Origin: Holtermannia corniformis
Taxonomy: Eukaryota; Basidiomycota; Tremellomycetes; Holtermanniales
Length of the DNA: 64,000 nt
Direction: 5' to 3'
Assembly (NCBI GenBank): GCA_001599935.1
Contig: BCIJ01000018.1
Span: forward strand, 93,590-157,589
The notes below the pieces were generated by a model. That model worked only from the letters and a program-made list of their open reading frames with translations, did not search any database and was not told the origin of the DNA. The position numbers and the translations under genes are program-made. Of the stretch, positions 33,438 through 44,215 are shown one piece after another; the stretch's first letter is position 1; each line of letters opens with the position of its first letter.

Positions 33438-33634
33438 TGATGGCTTTTCACGCCAGGGTGGTTTCTTTGGCAGCTCTGTCTACTCTGACAGTACTCTGGC
33501 TTGCAGATGGGATGATCCTAGGGTGATTGCAGCGAGATGCAAGTTGATGGCTGTTGAAGAGAGGATTGACAGCAACACGTGCAGAGCAGAGCACCGACAT
33601 CGACCACTTCTTCTTCTTTCTGCATACTATCACC

Positions 33635-34405
33635 ATGGCGCTCCGTACTCTCCTCCCACTCCGATCCCGCTTCACGCCCCTCCGATCTCTACCATCGCGC
33701 AGCTATGCGTCCCACACGTCAATCCATCACCTCCACACCGATCCCGCCGCCGCCGAGCCAGATCCCTTGCACTACCACGCCTTCCCGTCTCCCTCTCCCG
33801 GTCGATTTGCACTCTCGTTCCTCCCCACCGCTCCTGTCAGTGCGCAGAGCAAGACGGTGTTGGGGTGGCTACCGATCGGTGATAGTGTTGGATTGAGTGA
33901 TTTCAAGGAGAACCCAGCGTTCCGGTCAGTGCCGTGCTGTTGGCGGTGGGCTGGTGCTGATGCCGGCGTGGTCATAGAGAGACGCTGCATGGGATCGTCA
34001 AGGATGGTCTCGAGCGCCGAGTGAGCGAGACGGTGGAATTCGAGGCAGCGACGAGGGGGAGTGATGGGTACATGCATATCACGGGTCAGTGGCAACCCTA
34101 CTGGGCTAGCTAGCTATGCTCTCTGCGGGCGCTGACATCCACAGACGAGCGCAAGCTCCCACCAGCGGGCCGGATAGGCGAGACTGAAGACTTGATCGGC
34201 AGTGTCTACGTGCAAGACGGCAAGGTCAGTCAGCTCGCTTGGCAGATCGCAGTCTACTAACCTATACCAGATCATGGCCGACACGTACGCTCCTCTACCA
34301 ACGTATCGCCTCATCACGCTCGACGGCGCGCTCCAGCTCCCGCGCGGCCTCGATTCCCACCTACTGACCGAGCTGCGCAAGCTGGATGCTTCGGAGCGCG
34401 CCTAG
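33635..34405 (+). CDS. Conserved mitochondrial protein, function unknown
   Basis: MALRTLLPLRSRFTPLRSLP is a strong mitochondrial presequence. Spliced exons continue with HYHAFPSPSPGRFALSFLPT, LGWLPIGDSVGLSDFKENPA, ETLHGIVKDGLERRVSETVE, GRIGETEDLIGSVYVQDGKI and MADTYAPLPTYRLITLDGAL, ending in LLTELRKLDASERA. About 215 residues. The layout (presequence, small acidic middle, short beta-rich end) looks like a small soluble matrix protein, but I cannot name the family. An in-frame ATG lies at 33554; I prefer 33635 because it leads straight into the presequence. The stop codon overlaps that of the convergent NUDIX gene. Confidence 0.65.
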
Positions 34406-35309
34406 GACGTCGGAACGCCCAGTAGCCCGACGCGCCGTAGGAACAGATTCAGATACCATGCGCTCAGTCCCCAGATCTCGAGCCTGGTTTCTTGGCCGGG
34501 CGCAACCAGGTCGCCGACTTGGATCTTGTAGTAGGGTCTTGCCGGGTCGAGTCGGAAATGGTGGATCGAGTGCCTTGACGGGTCGAGCAGCGTTGCAAGG
34601 GGCACCGTGAGCGCCTGGGCGACTTCGGTGCTGTTGAGCTTGAACGACGAGGGTGGCAGTGATCTCAGTCTGCCGCTCGTCACTGTCTGCCAGGCCTGGG
34701 ATGCATGGATGAAGCCCTGTGTCCGATTCAGTCCCGGTGACACGATGCGCTCGCACGACGCACAACAAACGCCGTGACCTCGTACCGGTTCCCAAGGCTC
34801 AGTACGCGTTCCCCACCCGGCGCCTGGATCTGACCAAGAGGTTCCACATACGCCGAGTCGATCCCGAGTTCTTCAGACGTCTCGCGCAACGCCGTCGCAA
34901 GCGGCGAGCTGTCATCCTACCGTCTCTCAGCCCAGTCCGACCACACGCGCAAGTAGGAAGCGCTCACAGGCTCGTGCTTGCCACCGGGAAACCTGCGACG
35001 GATCAGTCCTCTCCTTTGATCCTGAACGGCGCACGCAAGCTCGCCCGCATGGACGCGCAACCCGCCTGCGCGGACTTGTAGTAAGATGTTTGGCACGCTG
35101 TCAATGTTGAGCAGTGGTAGCAAAATGGCAGCTTTGGGAGGGTGGATGCCGGCCAGCGATGTCGGGGCTGGCGATTGCTCGCATAGGACCGTGCTGCGTG
35201 ATGGCGTCGGCTGTGGTTGCTGCTCGAGTGCCGTTCGGATCGCAGTGAGAGTAAGACGGGTGATTGACCTGTGAGGCTGTAAAAGGTGTAGAGAACCCGT
35301 CGTGCGCAT
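34402..35309 (-). CDS. NUDIX hydrolase, CoA pyrophosphatase type (PCD1-like)
   Basis: NUDIX enzymes of this group cleave CoA or its oxidised forms, usually in peroxisomes. The N-terminus MRTTGSLHLLQPHRSITRLT leads to KAAILLPLLNIDSVPNILLQ and VRAGGLRVHAGELA. Two introns then rebuild the box FPGGKHEPDDSSPLATALRE followed by TSEELGID, matching GGK(x)D...TALREtxEElGi of the family. A further intron with GTGCGT donor joins NRYEVTAFV to GFIHASQAW. The tail HHFRLDPARPYYKIQVGDLV and LEIWGLSAWYLNLFLRRVGL contains the TGLTA..-like region of CoA pyrophosphatases. Start ATG 35307-35309; DCP1 starts divergently 324 bp away. I see no clear C-terminal peroxisome signal (ends GVPTS). Confidence 0.82.
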
Positions 35310-35633
35310 GATGGAGAGCCAACGCAGGGAACGACAAGCAACGCAGCAGGGAAGAGCAAGCTGTACGTGGGACCTCGTGCGACATCCTCGTCGACCCGCC
35401 AGCTTGTTCTCGATTGACAGACGGGACTGCAGGCTGTTTGGACCGAGCTGTACTATGCTACGACGACATGTACACTGTATACGACTGCCTGACCGTGTGC
35501 GGTCCTGCTTGCCCACTCAAACGCGAACAAAGACAAAGTACACGGTAGTAAAACGTGCCGACCATCACAAGCCTTGCTTTGTCCATCGTCACCACCACCT
35601 CTGCCGACGCTGCCTGCAATCAACCGCAAGGCA

Positions 35634-37016
35634 ATGGCACAACCAGACGCTCGTGCCAAAGCGCATCTACGGCTCCAAGCCAACCTCCGAACCCTACAGC
35701 GCTCCGACCCGTCCATCACCGAGATCCTCGACCTCAGCACCTATGCCGTCTGCTACCAGTGGGATGACGACGGCGACCAAGGGTGGGAGAAGCAAAAGGT
35801 CGAGGGACCAATGTTTGTAGTCAAACGGTGAGCTCTGCTCCGTCGTGCTTAGCTCAACACTGACGTGTGCACGATGCAGAACAAGCATCCCGACCCACTC
35901 GTTGTTCCTGCTGAATCGCCTCGCGCCCCGTAACCTGCATATCCACCTGCCAGAAGGCGACATCAGACCGTCCAAAGTCGGTGACAAGATGCTGCAGATC
36001 TCCAAGCGCGGGATGAGTGCGCCGAAGAGCACGAGCTGAGCTAGGCTGACGACTCGGTCGTGGCTAGAGCAGAAACTCGGGATATGGATCGACGAAGGCG
36101 GCTCGACGGTCGATCGGCTGATTGAGCTGATCGCTGGGTATGTTGGGTTTGCGGCGTGTCGACGCTGGCGGACGTTGATGGACATGATAGCATCTGCGGA
36201 CCCGTACACCCTTCAACTTCGATCCTGGCCAATGCGACACCTCAACCAACGGCATCGGGATCTTCAACACCGGCTGCTAGCACGAGCGCGGACGATGCGC
36301 TCTCAAAGCTGTTTGCCACCGCTGGTCTCCTCGTGCGCGCGACAGTCATAACGTACGGGTGCGTGCTGACGCCCGATGAGCAGACACCGTCCCCTGCACC
36401 TGCTTTCACTTCTGTCCAGCAAACGACAACTACCACCACTACAACACAATCACAGACGTCAGTGACTCTACCGGCTCCCGTAGCGTCCGCACCACAGGAT
36501 CAAGACTTGCTCAAACTGCTCGGCCTCTCGTCCACCACGCAAACTCGTGCTCCACCGCGCTCATCCAAACTCACGACGCCAAACCCCACACAGCAAGTGC
36601 CAGTGCCAGCGCCAACTCCTAGTCCGATCCCAAGCAAAAAGTCCAAACAACCTAGCGCGCCATCGGCCGCACCGGCTGCAGAGCTCTTCCCGCGCCTCGC
36701 ACCCGCCAACGCCTCACTCCGCGATTCAGGGTATATCCCGTCAAACGCTACCAACGACGCAATGTCACATAAGCGCAACCTGAAGCGCGAGCGCCTCGTT
36801 GCGAGTGTTGTGGGAGCTTTGGATGGCAACGTCGTCGAGAAGGCAGGCGAGGGCAAAGAGGGCCGGAGGGAGTTTGTGCGCGGTTTGTTGGAGTTGATCC
36901 ATGTGAGCGCTGTGCGGTCCCGTAACGGTGCTCGCTGACGGATCAACGATAGACGGACGAGGCGTTTGTAGATGAGTTATGGGCGGCGTATCGGGCTGGC
37001 GATGGCGCCGAGTGAG
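35634..37016 (+). CDS. DCP1: mRNA-decapping complex subunit DCP1
   Basis: DCP1 is the EVH1-fold activator of the decapping enzyme DCP2 in cytoplasmic P-bodies. The start MAQPDARAKAHLRLQANLRT is followed by LQRSDPSITEILDLSTYAVC and WEKQKVEGPMFVVKR, the family's signature. Exon 2 gives TSIPTHSLFLLNRLAPRNLH. A GTGCGC intron leads to QKLGIWIDEGGSTVDRLIEL. Then comes a long Thr/Ser/Pro/Gln-rich linker with DLLKLLGLSSTTQ, and at the end the trimerisation-like helix (KRNLKRERLVASVVGALDGN, FVRGLLELIH-TDEAFVDELW). Last exon ends AAYRAGDGAE. A 51-nt in-frame GTGCGC...CAG segment at 36333-36383 is probably a further intron. Confidence 0.88.
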
Positions 37017-37145
37017 CGGTTCGAGGGGGCTGTTGCTTGACACTACTGTATACTTGCATGCAATGTCACGCTGTAGCTATACCCTGTCACACCTAGACTG
37101 TGTACGAGCTGTCATACAGATATCATACACTTTGTCATCTACAGA

Positions 37146-40100
37146 TCACTCGTCGTCGGCGTCATCATCCTCTGAATCCCCTTCGGCACCCACTTCGCCT
37201 CTGGAGCGACATGAGCACCGTCAAACACTCTCACCGCGCACACTCACCGCACCACTGCCAGATCCGACAAATTCTTCGAATTCGTATACGCGCCCTCTAT
37301 GAAATCGATCCGGGCCAACCCACTCGCCGTACCGCTCGCCAGCATGCCCGCGCGCGCGATCCCATTCCCGTTGTTCCATACAGCGCGGTGGATCCCGACT
37401 TCAGGCGGCCACGTCACGGCCGTCGTCTGGGACGGGAGAAAGTCAATCTTGAGCCGGTGTTTCCCGGCCGTTGAGCGCCGCGTGTCGTACGTTTCTTTGC
37501 GCAGCACCTGGATCGGTCAGCACTCGGTCGAGCATATTTGTTATCACGCACATCTGGTAGTAGATCGTCGACCATGCGGTAGACGTCCTTGTGGCGGTCA
37601 TAGTCAATGTCATACTGCGACACCCTCAAGATGGGCTGCACGACTTTAGCTCTAGCGTATGAGATGGATCAGGACGGACCTTTCTCCGGACTTTTTTCGC
37701 AGCCAACTCCCCATTGACGATCGCCAGCGAGCCGTCGGCGCCGCCTGACGCGACCATTGCGTGGTAATCCGAACCGGCCGCAGTCTATGCGAAATGGTCA
37801 GAACCCGCCCTGATGGGCGTAACAGACCTACCCAGATAGGTCCCAGATGGTCAGAGCACTTTGAACCCTTGGCAAATGCCTCGGTACGGATCCGGCAATA
37901 CTCCAAAGCCCCTTCGACATTGGGCCACACCGCCAAGCCCAATTGCGACAGCCACGCCAGACAGTATACCGGCACTGCAGAATCAGCCTGGTGTTCCATG
38001 TCTAAAGTGCTGCAACCTACTGCGCGCTCGTTGGATCTGGATGGGGTGAGACGGATCGCGCATGTCGAGGTACGTGACGCTCCCGTCGTTGGAAGCACAG
38101 AACAGCACATGCGGAGGTTGATCTAGCCTTGGCTTGCCGGACGTATCCGAGGGCGGCAGTCGCATCCAGCATACACTGCGCAGACCAGACTGGGACATGC
38201 TCGTGTAGACTGTCGGAAGCACTGCATGTCTGTTAGCACTCCCAAGGTGAGCTCAGCAGGCAACCCACGAGTTTGCGAGCCTGCGATCAATGCTTTCTTT
38301 ACGTCGTAAACGGCAACTCGGCCTACGGTGGCATCAGCAAATTGCACGCTCACGAGTCGTAACGAACCATTGGTGCAGCTTGCTGCCAATCGTGAAGCAG
38401 ATGCCCAGTCCACAGCGTTGTACGCGCCGTCCTCGGTCTGCAGGCGTAGCAGCGGCTTGGCCTTGACTGCCGCAGACTTGTCAGCCAAACTCGACATGCG
38501 ACCGAGCTCAACGCACCGAGCAAAGGCAGATTGGGATCATGCTCTACCAGTGATCGCAAGACGATGGGGTCAGGCACTGAAAAGATCGACACGGAACCGT
38601 CGAGGAGCGTCGCGGCCATGATCCCAAGCTTTGGCAAAGCGTTTCGCGTCAGACTCGAATCTTGCTGAACAAGATCAGCTCTTGTCACCGAGCTGTCACG
38701 GACACCAACCTCGTCCCAAGCACCAAGCGGCATCCACTTGAGATCCGTCACGGCCCCTCCCTCGATGCAGAGCACGAGCTCGCATTGCATGCTGCCCTTT
38801 GCAGTCTCGTCGACGCCGTCTTCTTCCATCTCATCTCCAGTCTTGCGCTTCGGCGGGATCATTGACCAAATCTGGATGCAGCCGAGGCCGCCGCCCAACC
38901 ACTTTTCCCCGATGGATGTCGGCGTTTCGATCGACGGATGCGGAGCGACAGCCAGAAAGTGCTTCCAGCCAAATTCTGTCTCAAATCAGAGCCGTCAGAC
39001 GGGCAAGCGATGTGCTCACTGTGCAATTGGACCTCTGGTAAGGGACACCAGTCGAGACCCCAGATCGGACCGCCTGCACTGAAGATGAAGCCAGACTTGA
39101 GTGGATTCCCGACTTCCTCTGACGCCGCGAGTGAGCTGGGGCACACCCTTGACAGGAACATACCTATTCTTTTCCACTGGAAGAGGTCAAACTGATACTC
39201 TACCTGCGCTCCCGAAGGCCCGAGCAGACAGGTTATCCACGTGTTCCCGTCCTTGTTGATATGCGACGGGAGATAGTCCAACGCTTCGCTGCATTGCTAT
39301 CAGTCACGACTACGAGGTTCAAGTACTACCCACTCGAACGAGAGAAACTCGGCGTGATCCAGATCCCAGCGCCCCACATCACTATAGCCAACATCGACCA
39401 CATGCCGATCTATAAGCTGATCTCCGCAATGTTGCTCGTGCCACCACGGCTCGCCCTCCCACATGTCCCACGGGATCTCGGCTGGCACCGCCTTGCCTAA
39501 CCTCACTAGGACTCTCTGACGGTATTTGTCTTCCAAGTCTTTGCTCTCGGCTACCAACCGCGCACCATCTCGCGCATCCGGCGGCAGTCTCAACCGTGAC
39601 TTGCCAAGCGGTACCATCGGGCCGTGAGCGTACCAGTCGCGGTAGACCATTGTCGTCTTGGTGTCGTCGTCCATCGCAGTCCTTGACCGTCTCGGGTCGT
39701 ATTTCGCAGCTTCCCACAGCAGGTATTGATATTTCGGATCCATGGTTGAATACTCTTTCGGCGCCGACTTGACGGCATCGGTACTGGCTTGCGGATACAC
39801 AATTGGCCTGCGCTGTTGATCCTCCCGCACATGTATGACCTGCTCATGCTCGCTGACCGAAACGAGGTCCGAGTCCTCCGAGAGCTCGGCAGCCTCTTCG
39901 TCGGGACTCAGCTCGGCCGCCTCGTTCTCCGGACTCATGTCGACATCTCCATCCTCATCGACCTCTGGTACAAATGCTGACGAGTCACCGGAGGAGTCTG
40001 GTGTGAGCGACCGCTTGAGTTTTGGACGTTTGCGAGGTTCCGATGGACCCGCCTCGGCGTTCTTGGACTCCTCGGCGGTGTCGTCGGAGCCCGAGCCAGA

Positions 40101-40196
40101 CCCGTCGTCCTCGTCTGACATTGCGAGGGAGAGTGTAAGATTGTACGAGGGCCGCGATGAGCGCTGCCTGAGCCCGACCATCTTGCGGCGTTGCAA
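37146..40196 (-). CDS. WD40-repeat protein resembling TFIIIC subunit Tfc6/GTF3C2
   Basis: The N-terminus is acidic (MSDEDDGSGSGSDD..., many Glu/Asp/Ser), with a basic KRPKLKRSLT patch that could be a nuclear signal. Next come DPKYQYLLWEAAKYDPRRSR and EGEPWWHEQHCGDQLIDRHV. After an intron, LPSHINKDGNTWITCLLGPS, SAGGPIWGLDWCPLP, EHIACPSDG and LGGGLGCIQIWSMIPPKRK look like degenerate WD repeats, followed by GAVTDLKWMPLGAWDEVG, LGIMAATLLDGSVSIFSV, GAYNAVDWASASRLAASCTN, HVLFCASNDGSVTYLDMRDP and VASGGADGSLAIVNGELAAK. The last exon is acidic (GEVGAEGDSEDDDADDE). Order and content match the WD40 subunit of RNA polymerase III factor TFIIIC, which binds the B box of tRNA promoters, but any nuclear WD40 scaffold is possible. 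Start could be 40196 or the internal Met at 40121. Confidence 0.6.
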
Positions 40197-40397
40197 CGAG
40201 TTGATGGCAAGCTGACCTTGTTGACACGATTGCTGTTGCTAGCTGTGTGCTAGCGAAATGCTAGCCGACCTTGCTCCCCGTTGTCAGACAGCGCTATCTC
40301 ATCGTGCATAACAGTACAATCCGATCATGCAGCCGCTCATCGCAGTGTCCGTTTACCCAGCATTCATCAATCCCTCGTTGCCGTGACACCACAGCGC

Positions 40398-42007
40398 CTA
40401 CTGTGGCGCCCGTGGCGGATCCGGCGTCAGAATGTACGACTTGCGTTCCAGCCCCAGGATCGGCGAGGCGAGCATCGGCGGGCTCGGCTTGCGAGGGGAT
40501 CGAGGTGGCCCGCTCGCTTCACCAGGTCCAGGGACGTCGTCTAGCAGCTGCGGAACGGGTTTGCGTCGCCCCGTGCTCGCTTTGCGCTGTAGGCCGCTTG
40601 TGCTCCTGGACCGATGGACACTGCCGGCGCCGAGACCGCTGGCTTGCATTGCCGAAGGCGGTGAGTGCGGCGGAGTCGCGTTGTCGTACATTGACACGGA
40701 AGGCTGCCGCGCAACGCCACTTCTTGGCGTCCGTGTGGGCGTCACGTTGCCGCTAGATGGCACGGCCGAGTTCGGAGGGTACGCATACACGTCTTGCTGG
40801 TCTGCCAGCGACATGAAAGGCGATACTGGCGCACCGGACGTCGAAGCCGTCGGCAGGGGCGTAAGGTACTCTTGTCGAGTGCCATCATCGGCGAACGAGC
40901 CGTTGCGACTCTTCTCCAGCACAGCCGTCATGGCGACATGCTCGCCGTGGCCGTGCGAGCTGGCGGATCCGGGTACCGGCATGAACTTTTCGCCAGACTC
41001 GTAAGATCCCATTTGCGTGTGACCGCGATCAAAGCTGCCGAGCTGGTTCATCGACCGCGAGCGCGAGCGGTCCACAAAGCCTCCATGTCGAGTGAAAGCA
41101 GTCGGTGCACCAACGACAAACGGCTTGTCGTGTCGCCGTCGTCGTCGCCAGCAAAACAGCAAGCCGGCGAGGATAGCAAGGCCGCCAACGACACCGACGA
41201 CGATGCCGGCAATCGTGCCACCAGACGTCCCGCCAGACGATGAGCCCGATCCTGCAGCGCCAGCACTTGCACTCGTAGATGGCGCTACCCCGCCAGTGAT
41301 TACTGCCGCTGATGTGCGGCTACCAGCCGCCGCCAGACTCTCACTCAGGGTATCGTAACCCAGCGCCTGGAGACAAGCACGGTTCTGCGGGTCCTCGACG
41401 ATTGTGAAGTCTGCTGTTGTGCCGAGTAGCCCACCCTTGGGCACCGAGCCGCCATTGGCACCACTGTTCGAGAGGGCGCTGTTGGCATACGCCCGGATGT
41501 GATAGCGACCCTGCGGGAGGTTGACGGGTTGCCATGCGAATGGCTGGTTGGCGGCATGAGTTGCGTCGAGACTTGCGTTGAATTGGAGAAGGGTGCGGCG
41601 GGTGAGTGTGGTGGTTGATGAGGTTGCGCGAACAGCCGAGGCGGATGAAGATGCCGTGGATCGTGATGAGGAACTGGCAGCAGCGGCCGAGGTCAATCGG
41701 ATGTTTTGATCCACCCCGTCGTTGGCGATATACAACGCAATCGTCTCGTCGTACCAGTCGAACGAGTTGGCGTTGTTCCACTGTACCCTGCATACGAGTC
41801 AGTTTCGCCATCTCATGCTGTACTGAAAGCACTCACCGACCCGTCCGACACGCCGTCATGGTCGATGGGCTCTGAAACACAATCGTCGGCGTTCCCGTCC
41901 ACGTCTCTGAAGTCAGAGAGGGTACGGGCGGTGTCGTAGAGGCAGAGGCTGTTGTGGACGACGCGGCCGCTGAGGTCCGGAATGCCGAGGAAGAGGAGGA
42001 AGACATG
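40398..42007 (-). CDS. Ser/Thr-rich single-pass plasma membrane protein
   Basis: Exon 1 (MSSSSSSAFRTSAAASSTTA) is Ser/Ala/Thr-rich. After a GTGAGT intron come VQWNNANSFDWYDETIALYI and FAWQPVNLPQGRYHIRAYAN, a beta-sandwich-like ectodomain often seen in fungal wall-associated proteins. A Gly/Ser/Ala linker leads to one membrane helix (GTIAGIVVGVVGGLAILAGL) with a CWRRRRRHDK stop-transfer. The cytoplasmic half is long, Ser/Pro-rich and full of likely phosphorylation sites (RSRSRSMNQLGS, TPTRTPRSG, GPPRSPRKPSPPM). I see no obvious cleavable signal peptide; the start at 42007 may not be complete. Mid2-like or Ser-Thr-Gly glycoprotein sensors have this architecture, but no specific family motif is visible. 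Confidence 0.68.
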
Positions 42008-42328
42008 ATGGAGGATGCAGGTTGGATGTGATGCCAGTTCAACTGGCGGATGGCTCGAGTCCGCTCAAAGGTGCGGCAGCGGTGCGGGAAGCTCTGGTGA
42101 GATTCAAAGGACGTGACGCAAGGTGATCCGATGAGATGCAATTCGCGTGTCGTGCCAACCTTGCTTGTGCCGCTTGCCAGCCTACAACCTCTGCCAGCTT
42201 GTACACCTCGAGCGCTTGCTTCCTGGTCGTTCTCGGTCGAACCGTTGCAGGATTCCAAGGCTGTGCTGATCCAATTGACAAATCACCGCTTCCCGTAACA
42301 TACACGCCCCGCCGCTTCACCTGCAACC

Positions 42329-43580
42329 ATGTCGCAACCTCACGGTCGCTTGCAGCACCCCAACTCTAGTGCCAGAAAGCACCTTGCAGAAAAGTTGAAG
42401 GCGTTTGGTGTCAGCCAACTCCGACGCTTGGAGACAATCAGTACCGCAGAGTGCAACTCGTTCTTGAAGACGCGCCCGTGTCATCCGTGATCCGTCGAAA
42501 AAGTACCCTACAGATCGTGGTGCTGGATACTGCAAGGTCCGAGCGGATTCGATTGAACGAGCGGCCCAGCTGTTCAAGCAAGGGGTCAGTCAAAGGATGC
42601 TGTGCGCACAGACAAAGATAGCAAATCGATCAGGGTCGCAAACTCGACGAGCTCGTCAAGGTCAAGGAGGCGGCCAGATACGCGCTCAGCTCTGATGAAT
42701 ATGTGGAAAAGGGGATCGATCCTGCGATCCAGCAAGCGATCATCGCCTATTGTTACACTTTCGAAGGCGAGATGATCGACGTACGCCATGTGGCCGTAGC
42801 GATTGTGCTTTGCATGCTAACGTGTCAGTACCTATTGGCACTCGTGCACGTCATCATCGCCGCAGCGGGTGAGGACAAGTTCGACATTGTCAATCTGTGG
42901 CCATTCACCGCCGAGATGGGGCATCTGGGAACCGTTTTTTACGATTGCCAGTATGCCATCGTAGAGACTCGTCAGTCCCCAGCACACTGCTGCCCTTTGT
43001 GAGCTAATCACATTCCAGAGAGCTCGCGGCGCGTTCCAGCTCTTGCTTTGGCGATCGCAGAATCTCTTCCACCGGCTGCCGACGTGCGCGATGCGCAGTC
43101 AGCGATTCGAGAAGCCGCGTTTCACCTTGCTGATCTGGATACACTGCTCAAGTGTCAAATTCTCCACCAGATGGCCCCGGAGCGCACCAAGGACTTTGCA
43201 TGAACGGCCGCGTCGCTCATCTCGTCATGATGCGCGCTAGCCCGGACCTTGCGGCTGGCGCCAGTGTTCTCAGCAAGCAGCATCAGCTTGATGTTTTCAC
43301 GAGAACCTATGATCTCGTCGACGGTCACGGCAGGGAGGAGTTTGTCGATCTCGTCAGTACCAACTTTGACTGTTTGTGCCTCGTCGCTAATGATCACAAG
43401 CTGCTTGACCACGACGACTTCCTCAAAGTTTCCAAGTGCATCTACGAAAACGGTGCGATTTGGGACGAACCGCGCGACGAGTTTGTGGTGATGCCGAAGC
43501 ACGACGATGTGTACGAGGCGATGAAGAACAACAGATTTGTGCGCTTCGCGCTCACTCCCGAGGAGCTCGGACTGTTGTGA
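42329..43580 (+). pseudogene. Broken paralogue of the gene at 21.3-22.6 kb
   Basis: It shares blocks with the intact copy in the same order: VIRDPSKKYPTDRGAGYC; AIIAYCYTFEGEMID then YLLALVHVIIAAAG; RVPALALAIAESLPPAAD; CQILHQM; MNGRVAHLVMMRASPDLAAG; TRTYDLVDG; HDDFLKVSKCIYENG; and FVRFALTPEELGLL at the end. Intron positions agree, including the one after EGEMID/EKIMYE. Two frame breaks are visible. Near 42470-42481 an apparent 11-nt loss moves FLKT out of frame with RVIRDP and gives a TGA at 42488. Near 43171-43182 an apparent 10-nt loss separates QILHQM from the MNGRVAH frame and gives a TGA at 43200. No GT-AG intron removes either. Sequencing error at two places is less likely than decay. 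Confidence 0.72.
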
Positions 43581-44215
43581 GAGGCCGAAGGATTGTGCTG
43601 CAGAGGCATGGTCGGGAGAGCCATGTCAGATCTACAGGAAGAGTTGATGAATAGCCATGTCCAATCATGTTCATACGCTCTCACAGAGTCTGCTCTGAGT
43701 ATCCACGCCAGCTACAATCGGATATCGGGCTCAAGATCATCATCTGGCACTGGCGGCGATGATGCCACTGGTGCAGGGTACACCCTCTCGCGATGCAGGC
43801 TCTCGCGCACCCCCTTCTCAACCGTCTCTTCAATCACTTCGTATACTTCGCGCCCGAGTTGCGGGTCTTGCATGAATGGATCGAGGCTATGACGGCGTCA
43901 GTTGATGATCTGCGTAACCAAGGTAGGCGAGTGCCGCCACGTATGCTTAGTTATAAGCGCAAGGCTGCAGACGGCAGAGGATCACTGCCACCTCCGCTGC
44001 TGAAAGAGAGCATCCAGCTGGCAGGATTAAAGTAGATTCAACATATTCCCGGGCATACGTCCTGACCTCGACATGCTTGCCGCGGGTCAAGCGTTGTGTA
44101 GTCCCGTAACAGCCAAATACACACGCGGACCTCTGGTCGCGAGTTACATTCTCGGAGCAAATCGTCCAATTGAGTGCACGGCTTCTTCTGGAACCCCTGA
44201 AAGCTCAATGGACAC
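43581..44215. other. Intergenic, no supported gene
   Basis: A plus-strand frame at 43793-44035 (80 codons) has plausible composition but no start context, introns or motif. It separates a pseudogene and a minus-strand gene that converge. Confidence 0.45.

Noticed and set aside
32242..33450. Plus-strand frames opposite the Nup57 repeats
   Set aside because: They are shadows of Gln/Gly-rich repeats on the other strand and read as Ala/Cys/Leu low-complexity sequence.
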